A program made the position numbers and the translations under genes. From contig NZ_JHZZ01000001.1 of NCBI RefSeq assembly GCF_000687935.1, positions 620,001-684,000 on the forward strand: 64,000 bases of DNA. The letters run 5' to 3'. The DNA comes from Polaribacter sp. Hel_I_88. Its GTDB lineage: Bacteria > Bacteroidota > Bacteroidia > Flavobacteriales > Flavobacteriaceae. The notes below the pieces were generated by a model that saw only the letters and a program-made list of their open reading frames with translations, did no database searches and had not been told where the DNA came from. This document shows, one piece after another, positions 44,937 through 53,468 of this stretch (its first letter is position 1; each line of letters starts with the position of its first letter).

Positions 44937-45122
44937 TTATTTTTTTACACCTAATTTTTGAAGAATTACTTCTAACAAACACCATTTCGTTAGCGCAGAT
45001 TGTATTAAATTTAAACCAATAAATACACCCAACCACAGCCAATATATACTTACAAAATAGGTTAATACTACTGTCAATAAAACCATGACACCCACAATAA
45101 TTCTAAAATATTTATTTAACAT
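44937..45122 (-). CDS. DUF2892 (YgaP-type) inner-membrane protein
   Basis: A 61-residue protein with two membrane helices (about 6-22 and 24-40) and the DUF2892 pattern: N-terminal RIIVGVMVL, central WLWLGVFIGLNLIQSALTKWCLLEVILQKLGV. In E. coli YgaP this membrane part is fused to a rhodanese and linked to sulfur transfer. Here the rhodanese is a separate gene at the other end of the same cluster. It is the last gene, 15 bp after the PII-like gene and just before a terminator. The conserved Cys in WCLLE is kept. Confidence 0.88.
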   Translation of the reverse strand: MLNKYFRIIVGVMVLLTVVLTYFVSIYWLWLGVFIGLNLIQSALTKWCLLEVILQKLGVKK

Positions 45123-45137
45123 TTTGCTTTTTTTTAA

Positions 45138-45443
45138 TTATATAAATTTTTCGATAGGAACAACAATCGCTTTTATTGGATTATTGGTTTCTAAATTTTC
45201 ATTAAACTCTTTTAATAAACTGAACAAACTCTCTATATGTTCTTCATCTGTAAATGAAAAAAACATAGTTGATTCATTTCCATTTTTTTCACCAGAAAAC
45301 CAGTTAGAAGCTTTTAACAATTGAGGTGTATTTTTATGTCCGTCAATTTCAGAGCTACTAAAATTCTCAATATTTGCTTTTTTGAAGAGTTTTAAAACAT
45401 CTTTTTGAAATTCTTCTACTGCTGTTACGATTACTAATTTCAT
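45138..45443 (-). CDS. PII-like protein linked to RND efflux
   Basis: A 101-residue protein with the beta-alpha-beta start of PII-type ferredoxin-like folds (MKLVIVTAVEEFQKDVLKLF), a variable loop in the T-loop position (about 33-58), and a second beta-alpha-beta (TMFFSFTDEEHIESLFSLL, AIVVPIEKF). It lacks the uridylylation Tyr context and the B- and C-loop signatures of GlnB. PII-like proteins of this sort occur next to CusA/CzcA-type pumps, where they are suspected to sense a metal or metabolite and act on the pump. It starts 11 bp after the RND gene stop and precedes DUF2892. Confidence 0.75.
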   Translation of the reverse strand: MKLVIVTAVEEFQKDVLKLFKKANIENFSSSEIDGHKNTPQLLKASNWFSGEKNGNESTMFFSFTDEEHIESLFSLLKEFNENLETNNPIKAIVVPIEKFI

Positions 45444-45454
45444 ATGGTCAATTT

Positions 45455-48400
45455 TTATTTATAATTCTTTTTTTCAATCATATAATACACTAATGGCACA
45501 ACTAATAAAGTTAATACTGTAGAAACAATAGTTCCACCCATTAAAGAAATCGCCAAACCTTGAAAAATTGGATCAAAAAGAATTACAAAAGCTCCAATAA
45601 CAACAGTTCCAGCAGTTAATAAAATTGGTGTTGTCCTTACTGCTCCAGCTTCAATACAGGCTTGTTTTAACGGAATTCCTTCATCAGTTCTTAAGTTGAT
45701 AAAATCAATCAATAAAACCGAATTTCTTACCATAATTCCAGCCAAAGCAATCATCCCAATAAAAGATGTTGCTGTAAAAAATGCACCCATTAACCAATGT
45801 CCTAAAATAATTCCTATTAAAGATAATGGTACTGCAACCATCATTACAATTGGTGCTTTAAAGTTTTGAAACCAACCTACAATTAGAATGTAAATCAAGA
45901 TTAATGCGCCCAAAAATGCGATTCCTAAATCTCTAAACACTTCTAAAGTAATTTGCCATTCTCCATCCCATTTTACTGTATAATCGTCTTCAAAATCTGG
46001 CTGACCTAAATACATTTCGTTTAATTTATAGCCTTTTGGAAGTTGTATTTCATTTAATTTTTCTCCAATTCCCAGAATTGCGTATGCAGGACTTTCTAAT
46101 TCTCCAGCCATATCTGCCATTACATAAACTACCCTTTTCTGATTTTTTCTGTAGATACTTTTAGCAGCAATGGTTTCTTTTATTTCTACCAAATCTGCAA
46201 TCGGAATCATAGTCCCCATTTTAGATTTTACTTTTAATTGAGAAATATCTGAAATAGTAGATTTTTCCTTTTCATCTAAACTCAACACCAAACCAATTTG
46301 ATTTACTGCATCTTCATCATACAAAGTGGTTATTGGGTTATTAGACAAAGCCATATTCATAGTGTAGGCAATCTGCTGTGGAGCAACTCCATACAACATG
46401 GCTTTTTCTTTATTGATTTCAAATTGATATTCTGTTTGATCAGCTTCCACCATAAAATCGACATCAACTACATCAGTAGTATTATTTAAGATATTCTGAA
46501 CATCATTTGCAATTCTAATTTGCTCTTTATAATCAGGTCCATAAACTTCTGCAACTATGGTAGATAAAACTGGAGGTCCAGGAGGTACTTCTACCAACTT
46601 TACATTTGCATTGTATTTTTTGGCAATTTTCTGAATTTCTGGTCTCAATAATTTTGCAATGCCATGACTTTGAATTTTACGCTCTCCTTTATCAACCAAA
46701 TTCACTTGAATATCAGCCATATTAGATCCTCCTCGTAAATCGTAATGACGCACCAATCCATTAAAAGTGATTGGTGCAGAAGTACCTACATAATTTTGAT
46801 AATTAACCACTTCTGGTCTTGTAGATAAATACTGTGCAATTTCTTGTGTTACAACGCCTGTTCTTTCTAAAGTTGTGCCTTCTGGCATATCAATTACTAC
46901 TTGGAACTCATTTTTGTTATCAAAAGGCAACATTTTTACAGCAACAGAATTGGTTACAAATAATCCCATAGTTGCAATTAAAACAATAAATGTTCCTCCT
47001 AAAAACAACCATCTTTTTGTTCCGTTTTCTAATAAAGGTCTTTCAAACTTATTATAAACTTTATAAATAAAAGTTTGTTCTAAAGGTTTTTCTGATTTTT
47101 CTTTAGCTCCTTTTTTGTCTTTTTCTCTTAAGAAAATATAACCTAAATAAGGTGTAATTGTCAAGGCTACAAATAATGATAAAATCATAGCAATTGATGC
47201 TCCAATTGGCATTGGTGCCATATAAGGCCCCATTAAACCAGATACAAAAGCCATTGGTAAAACAGAAGCAATAACCGTAAACGTTGCTAAAATAGTTGGA
47301 TTCCCAACTTCATTAATGGCATATAATGCAGCTTGTTTAAAAGGCAAACGCTTCATTTTAAAATGCCTGTGCATGTTTTCGGCTATAATAATGGAATCAT
47401 CAACTACAATTCCTGTTACAAATACCAATGCAAAAAGTGTGATTCTGTTTAGGGTATAATCTAACATATAATAACTCAACAACGTTAAAGCAAACGTAAT
47501 TGGCACAGATAAAAACACGACTAATCCACCTCTCCAACCCATAGCTAACATTACTACTAATGTTACAGCAATGATAGAACCTATAAGGTGTAATAATAAT
47601 TCTGACACTTTATGAGAAGCAGTTTCCCCATAATTTCTAGTAACTTCTACATGTACATCATCTGGAATTAAAGTTGTTCTTAAATGATCTACTTTGTCTA
47701 TAATTACCTCTGCAATTTTCATGGCATCAGCTCCTTTTCTTTTCGCTACTGAAATAGTTACTGCAGGATATTCAGATTTGTATTCAGTAGATTTTTCACT
47801 CGCTTTTCCAAAACCTAAAGACACATAATTTTGAGGAATTTCTGGTCCATCAACAATATTAGCAATTTGTTTTAAATAAATAGGTTGATTCTGCTGTTCA
47901 CCAACCACCAAGTTTTCAACATCAGTAACAGAAGCTAAAAACTTACCAGTGTTTACTAAAAACTCAGTATCATTTTTATCAAAACTACCAGAACTTAATT
48001 GTGTGTTATTGGCTTTTATCATTTCTGAAACCGACAAGAAATCCAGTCCACTTGCAGCCAATTTATCTTTGTCTAAAACCACTCTTAACTGACGATTTCT
48101 TCCTCCAATTTTATGTGTGATAGAAACATCATTTACCTTTTTAATTTCGCTTTCTAACTCTTGAGCCATTTGGCTTAATTGGTAATCGCTGTAATTTTCG
48201 CTCCACAAGGTTAAACCTAACATTGGCACATCATCAATAGCACGTGTTTTAACTAATGGAAATGTAACACCTTGTGGCATTTGATCCATGTGTTTGTTAA
48301 TTTCGTTGTACAATTTTACAAACGAACGCTCAATATCTTCGCCCACATAAAATTGCACAATTACCATTGCTTTTTCGTTCATAGCAGTAGCATACACATA

Positions 48401-48649
48401 CTCTACACCTTTAATATTCGAAATTAATTTCTCTAAAGGTTTTACTACCCTATTTTCAACTTCTGTAGGACTTGCACCAGGATAACCTACAAAAATATCT
48501 GCCATTGGCACATCAATTTGTGGTTCTTCTTCTCTAGGAATTAAAAACGAAGCATATACTCCAACAACCATAAACACGATCATCAGCAATACTGTCAATT
48601 TAGACCCTATAAAGACTTTTGCAATTTTTCCAGCTAAACCTTCTTTCAT
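45455..48649 (-). CDS. RND efflux permease
   Basis: A 1064-residue inner-membrane pump of the RND superfamily with twelve membrane helices in two halves. The proton-relay helix 4 carries GIVVDDSIIIAENMHRHF with the paired Asp. Porter-domain segments include FLIPREEEPQIDVPMADIFV and YPGASPTEVENRVVKPLE, and the second half has AGIMVRNSVLLIDFI. It works with the MFP and TolC genes just upstream to move substrate out of the cell. The type is hydrophobe/amphiphile-like, but the cluster (HMA-like, PII-like, rhodanese) suggests soft metals or reactive sulfur species; that is inference. Confidence 0.95.
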   Translation of the reverse strand: MKEGLAGKIAKVFIGSKLTVLLMIVFMVVGVYASFLIPREEEPQIDVPMADIFVGYPGASPTEVENRVVKPLEKLISNIKGVEYVYATAMNEKAMVIVQFYVGEDIERSFVKLYNEINKHMDQMPQGVTFPLVKTRAIDDVPMLGLTLWSENYSDYQLSQMAQELESEIKKVNDVSITHKIGGRNRQLRVVLDKDKLAASGLDFLSVSEMIKANNTQLSSGSFDKNDTEFLVNTGKFLASVTDVENLVVGEQQNQPIYLKQIANIVDGPEIPQNYVSLGFGKASEKSTEYKSEYPAVTISVAKRKGADAMKIAEVIIDKVDHLRTTLIPDDVHVEVTRNYGETASHKVSELLLHLIGSIIAVTLVVMLAMGWRGGLVVFLSVPITFALTLLSYYMLDYTLNRITLFALVFVTGIVVDDSIIIAENMHRHFKMKRLPFKQAALYAINEVGNPTILATFTVIASVLPMAFVSGLMGPYMAPMPIGASIAMILSLFVALTITPYLGYIFLREKDKKGAKEKSEKPLEQTFIYKVYNKFERPLLENGTKRWLFLGGTFIVLIATMGLFVTNSVAVKMLPFDNKNEFQVVIDMPEGTTLERTGVVTQEIAQYLSTRPEVVNYQNYVGTSAPITFNGLVRHYDLRGGSNMADIQVNLVDKGERKIQSHGIAKLLRPEIQKIAKKYNANVKLVEVPPGPPVLSTIVAEVYGPDYKEQIRIANDVQNILNNTTDVVDVDFMVEADQTEYQFEINKEKAMLYGVAPQQIAYTMNMALSNNPITTLYDEDAVNQIGLVLSLDEKEKSTISDISQLKVKSKMGTMIPIADLVEIKETIAAKSIYRKNQKRVVYVMADMAGELESPAYAILGIGEKLNEIQLPKGYKLNEMYLGQPDFEDDYTVKWDGEWQITLEVFRDLGIAFLGALILIYILIVGWFQNFKAPIVMMVAVPLSLIGIILGHWLMGAFFTATSFIGMIALAGIMVRNSVLLIDFINLRTDEGIPLKQACIEAGAVRTTPILLTAGTVVIGAFVILFDPIFQGLAISLMGGTIVSTVLTLLVVPLVYYMIEKKNYK

Positions 48650-48670
48650 TTCTTTTAAGCCCCTTTTAAT

Positions 48671-48685
48671 TTCCCCAAAGGGGAA
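48671..48685. repeat. Short GC palindrome between MFP and RND genes
   Basis: TTCCCC-AAA-GGGGAA, one of several CCC(A/T)TT-GGG palindromes in the 48.65-48.78 kb gap between the adaptor and pump genes. Confidence 0.55.
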
Positions 48686-48748
48686 AAACTGATTGGGAAT
48701 TTTTACAGTTAATTTTTTATTTTTTTTAGTATGTTTCCATTCTGACTT

Positions 48749-48765
48749 CCTTCCCTTTGGGAAGG
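48749..48765. repeat. Short GC palindrome between MFP and RND genes, second copy
   Basis: CCTTCCC-TTT-GGGAAGG, followed by GATTGAGGATGGGCTTA that ends at the MFP stop codon. Same family as the repeats at 49.88 and 50.02 kb. Confidence 0.55.
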
Positions 48766-48778
48766 ATTGAGGATGGGC

Positions 48779-49855
48779 TTATTTTACTTTAGCTCCATTA
48801 TATAATTTCCCATCAGCAGAAATTATGTAAGATTCATCTGCATTTAAACCTGATAAAACCTCAACTTGATTTCCATAAATCCTTCCCAAACGCAACCAAC
48901 GTAACAAAGCTGTATTACTTTCACTTACTGTATAAACACCAGTTAATTGTCCATTTTTTACAAGAGCTTCTTGTGGAATTAAAACCATAGAAGAAGAAGC
49001 TGATTTTCTTTCTATAGGAAACTGAATTGTAGAAAACATGCCCGATAAAATAGTTGCTTCTGTTTTTTCTAAATCAATTTTAACTAAATATTGTCCACCT
49101 GTATTTTTTGCAGATGTACTTACTTCGCTCACTTTACCTTTAATTGTTTTATCAATTGCTTTTACTAAAACATTTACTTCAGTACCTTTTTCAATTTCTG
49201 ATATTTCTGTTTCTGGAATCATTGCAATTACTTCAAAATTGCTTGGGGTTTCTAAACTAATTAAAGGCATTCCTGGATTTGCCATATCTCCAGTTTCAAT
49301 ATTTTTATTGGTAATTATTCCGCTAAAAGGTGCAGTAATATTACTGTAAGAAAATTGTGCATTAATTTCGTTTTTCATCTGTTTTGCTGATTCTAAGCCA
49401 GCTTTTGCCATTTGGTAATTTGCTGTCATATCATCCATCTCTTTTTGAGAAATACTATTATTTGCCATTAAATTTTTAAAACGATTGTAGTTTTTTTCTG
49501 CATTTATAAAAGCAGTTTCTGCTTGCGTAATTCCTGCATTTACTTGCGCTTTTTTTGCTTGTAAATCTGCATTATTAATAGATACTAACAACTGACCTTT
49601 TTTAACATTATCGCCAACATTTACATGAACTTTATCAATAAAACCCATCATTCTTGTGCTTACATCTGCACTCTTAGTTGCTTGTATTTTTCCACTTACA
49701 GACAAAAATGGATTGTTGTTGTTTACTGCTACTTTGTTAACTTTTACAGTTATTGCAGGTGAATTATCTACTGCAACTTTTTTGTTTTCACTATTACAAC
49801 TTACTATAAATAATGATGCTGTAAAAAATGCTATGATGTGTATGTATTCTTTCAT
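48779..49855 (-). CDS. RND efflux periplasmic adaptor (MFP), lipoprotein
   Basis: A 358-residue HlyD/AcrA-type adaptor. The lipobox (VSC, about Cys20) is followed by NSENKK. A barrel-sandwich and helical-hairpin core follows (MMGFIDKVHVNVGDNVKKGQ, LVSINNADLQAKKAQVNA, GIITNKNIETGDMANPGMP), and then a beta barrel and membrane-proximal domain. It bridges the inner-membrane pump (next gene, 48.6 kb) and the TolC protein (upstream gene). Gaps on both sides carry palindromic repeats that may tune the relative amounts of the three proteins. Confidence 0.93.
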   Translation of the reverse strand: MKEYIHIIAFFTASLFIVSCNSENKKVAVDNSPAITVKVNKVAVNNNNPFLSVSGKIQATKSADVSTRMMGFIDKVHVNVGDNVKKGQLLVSINNADLQAKKAQVNAGITQAETAFINAEKNYNRFKNLMANNSISQKEMDDMTANYQMAKAGLESAKQMKNEINAQFSYSNITAPFSGIITNKNIETGDMANPGMPLISLETPSNFEVIAMIPETEISEIEKGTEVNVLVKAIDKTIKGKVSEVSTSAKNTGGQYLVKIDLEKTEATILSGMFSTIQFPIERKSASSSMVLIPQEALVKNGQLTGVYTVSESNTALLRWLRLGRIYGNQVEVLSGLNADESYIISADGKLYNGAKVK

Positions 49856-49880
49856 TTGTTTTGATTTTTCCTATCCCTAA

Positions 49881-49899
49881 CCCTTTCCAAAGGAAAGGG
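49881..49899. repeat. Palindromic intergenic repeat between TolC and MFP genes
   Basis: CCCTTTCC-AAA-GGAAAGGG, preceded by TCCCTAA. Same sequence family as the repeats at 16.6 and 48.7 kb. Confidence 0.6.
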
Positions 49900-50018
49900 A
49901 ACTGTTATGTTAAGGATTCGTGTTGTTTTCTATTTTAAAATGATTTTATTATTATTCTATGACTAACTCTATCCGAAGGAAAAAAGTAAGGACTAGATTT
50001 ATCAGCAAACTTGCTAGT

Positions 50019-50040
50019 TTCCCCTTTGGGGGTTAGGGGG
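50019..50040. repeat. Palindromic repeat that supplies the TolC stop codon
   Basis: CCCCTTTGGGGG (50021-50032) followed by TTAGGGGG; on the minus strand the TTA is the TAA stop of the TolC gene (50033-50035) and the GGGGG codes its last residues. The gene end therefore lies inside the repeat. Confidence 0.6.
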
Positions 50041-51340
50041 CTGTCAAAAATTCTAAATACTTTTGTGTAAAATTATATTCGAAAATTGTTTGATAATATT
50101 CTAATTGCTTTTGTGAAAATTGAGATTCAGCTACTAATAAATCTGATGCTTTTTCTAAACCTTCTTTAAATCTATTCTTTGTAATTCTTAAAGATTCTTC
50201 AGATTGTTTTACTGCTAAATTTGTTAATGCTAACCTGTTTTTAGCATCTAACAATTGGCGTTTTGCTTTGTTTAATTCTAAATTACTTTTAGATAGATAT
50301 TGATTATATTCTAACTTCGATTTTTCGAATTCAGCTTTACTTTTTTGTGCTTTTCCAAAACGTTTAGATCCTTGAAAAATATCCCAGCTTAATTGTGCAC
50401 CAATTACATAACCACTGGCATCTCCTTGAAAAATGTTATTATCATACATTTCGTAACTTCCAAAGGCATTTAATCTTGGTAAAAAAGCCATTTTATCTGC
50501 TTTATTCATAGCTTCAAACCCTTTTAAGGCAAGTTCCATAGCTTTAATATCAGATCTGTTTTCAGAGATGTTTTTATTATCAATACTAACATTAATTAGC
50601 TTTAAGTTTTCTGATGGTATATAAATAACATCAGTCTTATCATTCATTAAAAAAGACAAATAATTTGAAGCATTTTGCACATTACTTTTTGCGTTTTGTA
50701 ATTGATTTTTAACTTCTGTAATTCGAATTTCTACGTTTAAAACATCTGCTCTTTGCAGCAACCCTTCTTTAAAACTATTTTCTGCTAATTCTTTATTAAC
50801 TTCAGAGGCTTTTAAAGCTTTTTCTAAAACTTCTACAGCTTTATAGGCTAATTGCAGTTGCATATATGCTTTTTCAACTTCAAACACTAAATAATCTTGT
50901 GTTCGAGCTGTTTTTAAAGACATAGCTTCCATTTTATTTTTTGCTGCTTTTCGTTGATAAAAGCCATCTAAATTTATTAAAGGCTGTTCTACTTTTATAA
51001 TTGTTGCAAAATTTTGAGTAGTTGTAGGGTCATTTAACAAAGCTGGATTAAAATCGTTTTGCGTTAAAATTCCTTGATTTAACTTAGACCCAAAAGCCAT
51101 TAAAGGGTTTGTGGTAGAAATACCTGTATGACTTGCAGTAATGTTTGGTAGAAAAACAGCATTGGTTTGATTATAATCTGCTTTTGCTGCATTAAACGCT
51201 TCTTCAGAAATTTTAATTGCTGCATTATTCTCAGAAACTTTCGCTAAAACTGCTGCTTTTGAAATTGGAGTTATTTCTTGAGCTTGTATTTTAAAACTTA
51301 TTAAATATAAAAAGAGGAGTAAAATATAGGATTTCTTCAT
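50033..51340 (-). CDS. TolC family outer-membrane efflux protein
   Basis: A 435-residue protein with a signal peptide (1-20, ending IQAQ) and two repeats of the TolC helical-barrel domain (AKVSENNAAIKISEEAFNAA; KSNLELNKAKRQLLDAKNR; the alanine/asparagine-rich heptads). It forms the outer-membrane channel for the MFP-RND pair downstream. It has its own promoter with a perfect GTAAC-N4-GTTAC inverted repeat and -7 box, separated by a terminator from the MBL-rhodanese gene. Its last residues (LTAP) are encoded by a dispersed palindromic repeat. Confidence 0.94.
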   Translation of the reverse strand: MKKSYILLLFLYLISFKIQAQEITPISKAAVLAKVSENNAAIKISEEAFNAAKADYNQTNAVFLPNITASHTGISTTNPLMAFGSKLNQGILTQNDFNPALLNDPTTTQNFATIIKVEQPLINLDGFYQRKAAKNKMEAMSLKTARTQDYLVFEVEKAYMQLQLAYKAVEVLEKALKASEVNKELAENSFKEGLLQRADVLNVEIRITEVKNQLQNAKSNVQNASNYLSFLMNDKTDVIYIPSENLKLINVSIDNKNISENRSDIKAMELALKGFEAMNKADKMAFLPRLNAFGSYEMYDNNIFQGDASGYVIGAQLSWDIFQGSKRFGKAQKSKAEFEKSKLEYNQYLSKSNLELNKAKRQLLDAKNRLALTNLAVKQSEESLRITKNRFKEGLEKASDLLVAESQFSQKQLEYYQTIFEYNFTQKYLEFLTAP

Positions 51341-51359
51341 TGATTATCTATTTATAGTA

Positions 51360-51367
51360 CAAAAATA
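51360..51367 (-). promoter_or_regulatory. -7 promoter box (TATTTTTG) of the TolC-MFP-RND operon
   Basis: Perfect TAnnTTTG on the minus strand, 19 bp before the TolC ATG. Its centre is exactly 33 bp downstream of the centre of the inverted repeat at 51390-51403. Confidence 0.65.
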
Positions 51368-51389
51368 GAATGAAGAAATATTCCTATAA

Positions 51390-51403
51390 GTAACAAAGGT
51401 TAC
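51390..51403. promoter_or_regulatory. Crp/Fnr-type operator GTAAC-N4-GTTAC upstream of TolC
   Basis: GTAAC-AAAG-GTTAC is a perfect 5-4-5 inverted repeat, the geometry of an Fnr box. The same repeat at the same distance from a -7 box lies upstream of the rhodanese gene (54455-54468), next to the Crp/Fnr-family gene. Read as an activator site near -41. Confidence 0.7.
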
Positions 51404-51411
51404 CAACTAAA

Positions 51412-51445
51412 AAAAGGCATTTATAATTTCTTATAAATGCCTTTT
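51412..51445 (-). terminator. Intrinsic terminator after the MBL-rhodanese gene
   Basis: AAAAGGCATTTATAA (51412-51426) pairs perfectly with TTATAAATGCCTTTT (51431-51445); on the minus strand it ends in a run of Ts. It separates the sulfur genes from the TolC operon. Confidence 0.85.
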
Positions 51446-51465
51446 CATTTGAAAATATTTTTATA

Positions 51466-52809
51466 TTACTTAAAATCTTTTACATTATCACTTAAGTCAT
51501 AAACAGCAACACTATCAATTAATTTTGAAATAACACTACTACCAGCTGCACTTCTATAACCACCTGCACAATGCACCACAATTGGCTTTTTAGTTGGTAT
51601 TTTTTCTACTGAATTTCTTAATTCATTTAAAGGAATTGAAATTGCATTTTCAAAAAACATACCTTCTGCAACCTCACTTTTATTTCTGATGTCAATAATT
51701 GTATATTCAGTTGGATTTTCTTTAAAACTATCGAGATCTAAAGATTCAAATGTTTTAAAATTATCTTCGCCTAAAGTAATAACTGATTTTATTTGTTTTT
51801 CATACCCAATTTTGGCAATTCTACTTAAAATTGTTTCTCTATCTGAAATACTATTAATTACTAAATGAAAATCTTCATTAGGTTCTACAATAGCACCTAA
51901 CCAAGTTTCTAATTTATCGTCTTCAGTTTCTGCAATAATATTTACACTTCCTTCTATATGATTCTTCTTATAGTTTGCTGCACTTCTTACATCAATAATT
52001 AATTGATTATCGTTTTTAAAATCTGCAATTCCAAAATTTAAAGGAATATTGCTAAATGCAGTTTCAGAATTTGTTGCACCTTCTTTATTGATATCAACAT
52101 TAAAACCAAAATAAGAAGGGATAAAAGGTTGATCTTCTAAAATAGTTTTTACAAATTCTTCTTCAGTTACATCTTGAAAAGCCCAATTTTCTTTTCGCTC
52201 TTTTCCTAATGTGCTTGATGCAGCATCACTCATATTTTTACCACATAAAGAACCTGCTCCATGAGCTGGATATACAATAGTTTCATCTGGTAAATGATTG
52301 AATTTATTTTTTATAGTTTGATACATACTTTTTGCCAAATCTTCTCTTTTGGCTTTCATATTACCTGCTTTTTCTCTTAAATCGGGTCTCCCAACATCGC
52401 CAATAAATAAAGTATCACCAGAAAACATTGCATAATTATTTGCATCATCTTTTGCAATAATGGTAATACTATCTGGAGAATGACCAGGAGAATTTATGGC
52501 AGAAAATGTACTATTTCCTATTTTTACAGTATCTCCATCATCAAAAGATTGATGTGGATAGTTAGCTTCTACCAATTTACTAGCATAAATTTTTGCGCCA
52601 GTTTCTTTATGAATTTGCAAATGACTGCTCACAAAATCTGCATGTGGATGCGTTTCGAAAACAGCAATTATGTTTGCATTATGCTTTTCTGCTAACTCAT
52701 AATAAGGTTTTGGATCTCTTGACGGATCTACAATTGCCATTTCATGATTACTAATAATTGCGTAAGAATAATGCGCTAATGGTTTGTCTTGAAATTGTAT
52801 AATGTCCAT
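51466..52809 (-). CDS. CstB-like persulfide dioxygenase with two rhodanese domains
   Basis: A 447-residue protein with three domains. The metallo-beta-lactamase domain (1 to about 245) has the ETHE1-type metal site: His54, His56, Asp58 (THPHADF), His110 (SPGHSPD), Asp132 (FSGDTLFIGDVGRPDL) and His183 (YPAHGAGSLCG, with Cys189). A first rhodanese-like domain (about 265-345) lacks the active-site cysteine. A second (about 355-445) has it as Cys414 in VVHCAGGYRSAAG. This order and length match staphylococcal CstB, which oxidises low-molecular-weight persulfides to thiosulfate. It lies 5 bp downstream of the methyltransferase gene. Confidence 0.92.
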   Translation of the reverse strand: MDIIQFQDKPLAHYSYAIISNHEMAIVDPSRDPKPYYELAEKHNANIIAVFETHPHADFVSSHLQIHKETGAKIYASKLVEANYPHQSFDDGDTVKIGNSTFSAINSPGHSPDSITIIAKDDANNYAMFSGDTLFIGDVGRPDLREKAGNMKAKREDLAKSMYQTIKNKFNHLPDETIVYPAHGAGSLCGKNMSDAASSTLGKERKENWAFQDVTEEEFVKTILEDQPFIPSYFGFNVDINKEGATNSETAFSNIPLNFGIADFKNDNQLIIDVRSAANYKKNHIEGSVNIIAETEDDKLETWLGAIVEPNEDFHLVINSISDRETILSRIAKIGYEKQIKSVITLGEDNFKTFESLDLDSFKENPTEYTIIDIRNKSEVAEGMFFENAISIPLNELRNSVEKIPTKKPIVVHCAGGYRSAAGSSVISKLIDSVAVYDLSDNVKDFK

Positions 52810-52814
52810 AATTT

Positions 52815-53396
52815 TTATTTTTTTATTAAACTAATAAATAATTCCATTCCTTGTCTGTTAGGATAAGAATTATAACATTCTGTAAAAATATTTAGAGTAA
52901 AATAAGATTCAAAATAATCCAAATATTCTTCTTTATTGCCACCAAAAGGTGGATGATCTTCGTTGAGTTTTGCATCAAAAAGTAATCCAACTAGTTTTCC
53001 TTTTTCTTTTAAAATTGATTGCATTTTTTCTGCATATTTTGGTCTTAATTCTGGGTTTATGGCACAGAAAAAAGTTTGTTCAATTACTAAATCAAAGTTT
53101 TTTTCTACATCGAAAAAGTTAGCAAGGATTAATTGTGATGTCGGAAAATCTGGAACTCTTTTTTTAATATTATCTAAAGCAATTTGAGATACGTCTACCA
53201 CAAAAACATTTTTAAAACCTTGGTTATAAAGATATTCTGCTTCGTGAGAATTACCTCCACCAGGAATTAAAATTTTCAATTCCTTGTTTTCTATTTGATC
53301 AAAATAGGTTTTTAGTGGTGGAGAAACTTCGCCTAAATCCCAACCAATTTTGTTGTTTTTATATTTATTATTCCAAAAATTTGCTGATAAATCCAT
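52815..53396 (-). CDS. TPMT-family S-adenosylmethionine methyltransferase
   Basis: A 193-residue enzyme of the thiopurine methyltransferase family: FWNNKYKNNKIGWDLGEVSPPL, the SAM site ILIPGGGNSHEAEYL, VFVVDVSQIALDN, and VIEQTFFCAINPELRPKYAEKM. Bacterial members methylate thiols, selenite or tellurite species. In this cluster a role in methylating sulfide, thiols or soft chalcogen compounds is likely. It sits between thioredoxin and the CstB-like gene, and a hairpin with a short T-run separates it from trxA. Confidence 0.93.
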   Translation of the reverse strand: MDLSANFWNNKYKNNKIGWDLGEVSPPLKTYFDQIENKELKILIPGGGNSHEAEYLYNQGFKNVFVVDVSQIALDNIKKRVPDFPTSQLILANFFDVEKNFDLVIEQTFFCAINPELRPKYAEKMQSILKEKGKLVGLLFDAKLNEDHPPFGGNKEEYLDYFESYFTLNIFTECYNSYPNRQGMELFISLIKK

Positions 53397-53420
53397 ATAT
53401 TAATATTTTCTTCATAAAAA

Positions 53421-53445
53421 CACCTGCTTTTTATAAAAACAGGTG
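53421..53445 (-). terminator. Hairpin/terminator between trxA and the TPMT-type gene
   Basis: CACCTG (53421-53426) and CAGGTG (53440-53445) close an A/T-rich stem; on the minus strand it is followed by five Ts. Likely partial termination after thioredoxin. Confidence 0.6.
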
Positions 53446-53468
53446 CTTTCCCCAACTAACTATAAAAA

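Noticed and set aside
49978..50000. A third complete palindrome in the 49.9-50.0 kb gap
   Set aside because: The ATCCGAAGGAAAAAAG stretch shares only a fragment of the repeat core and does not form a stem.
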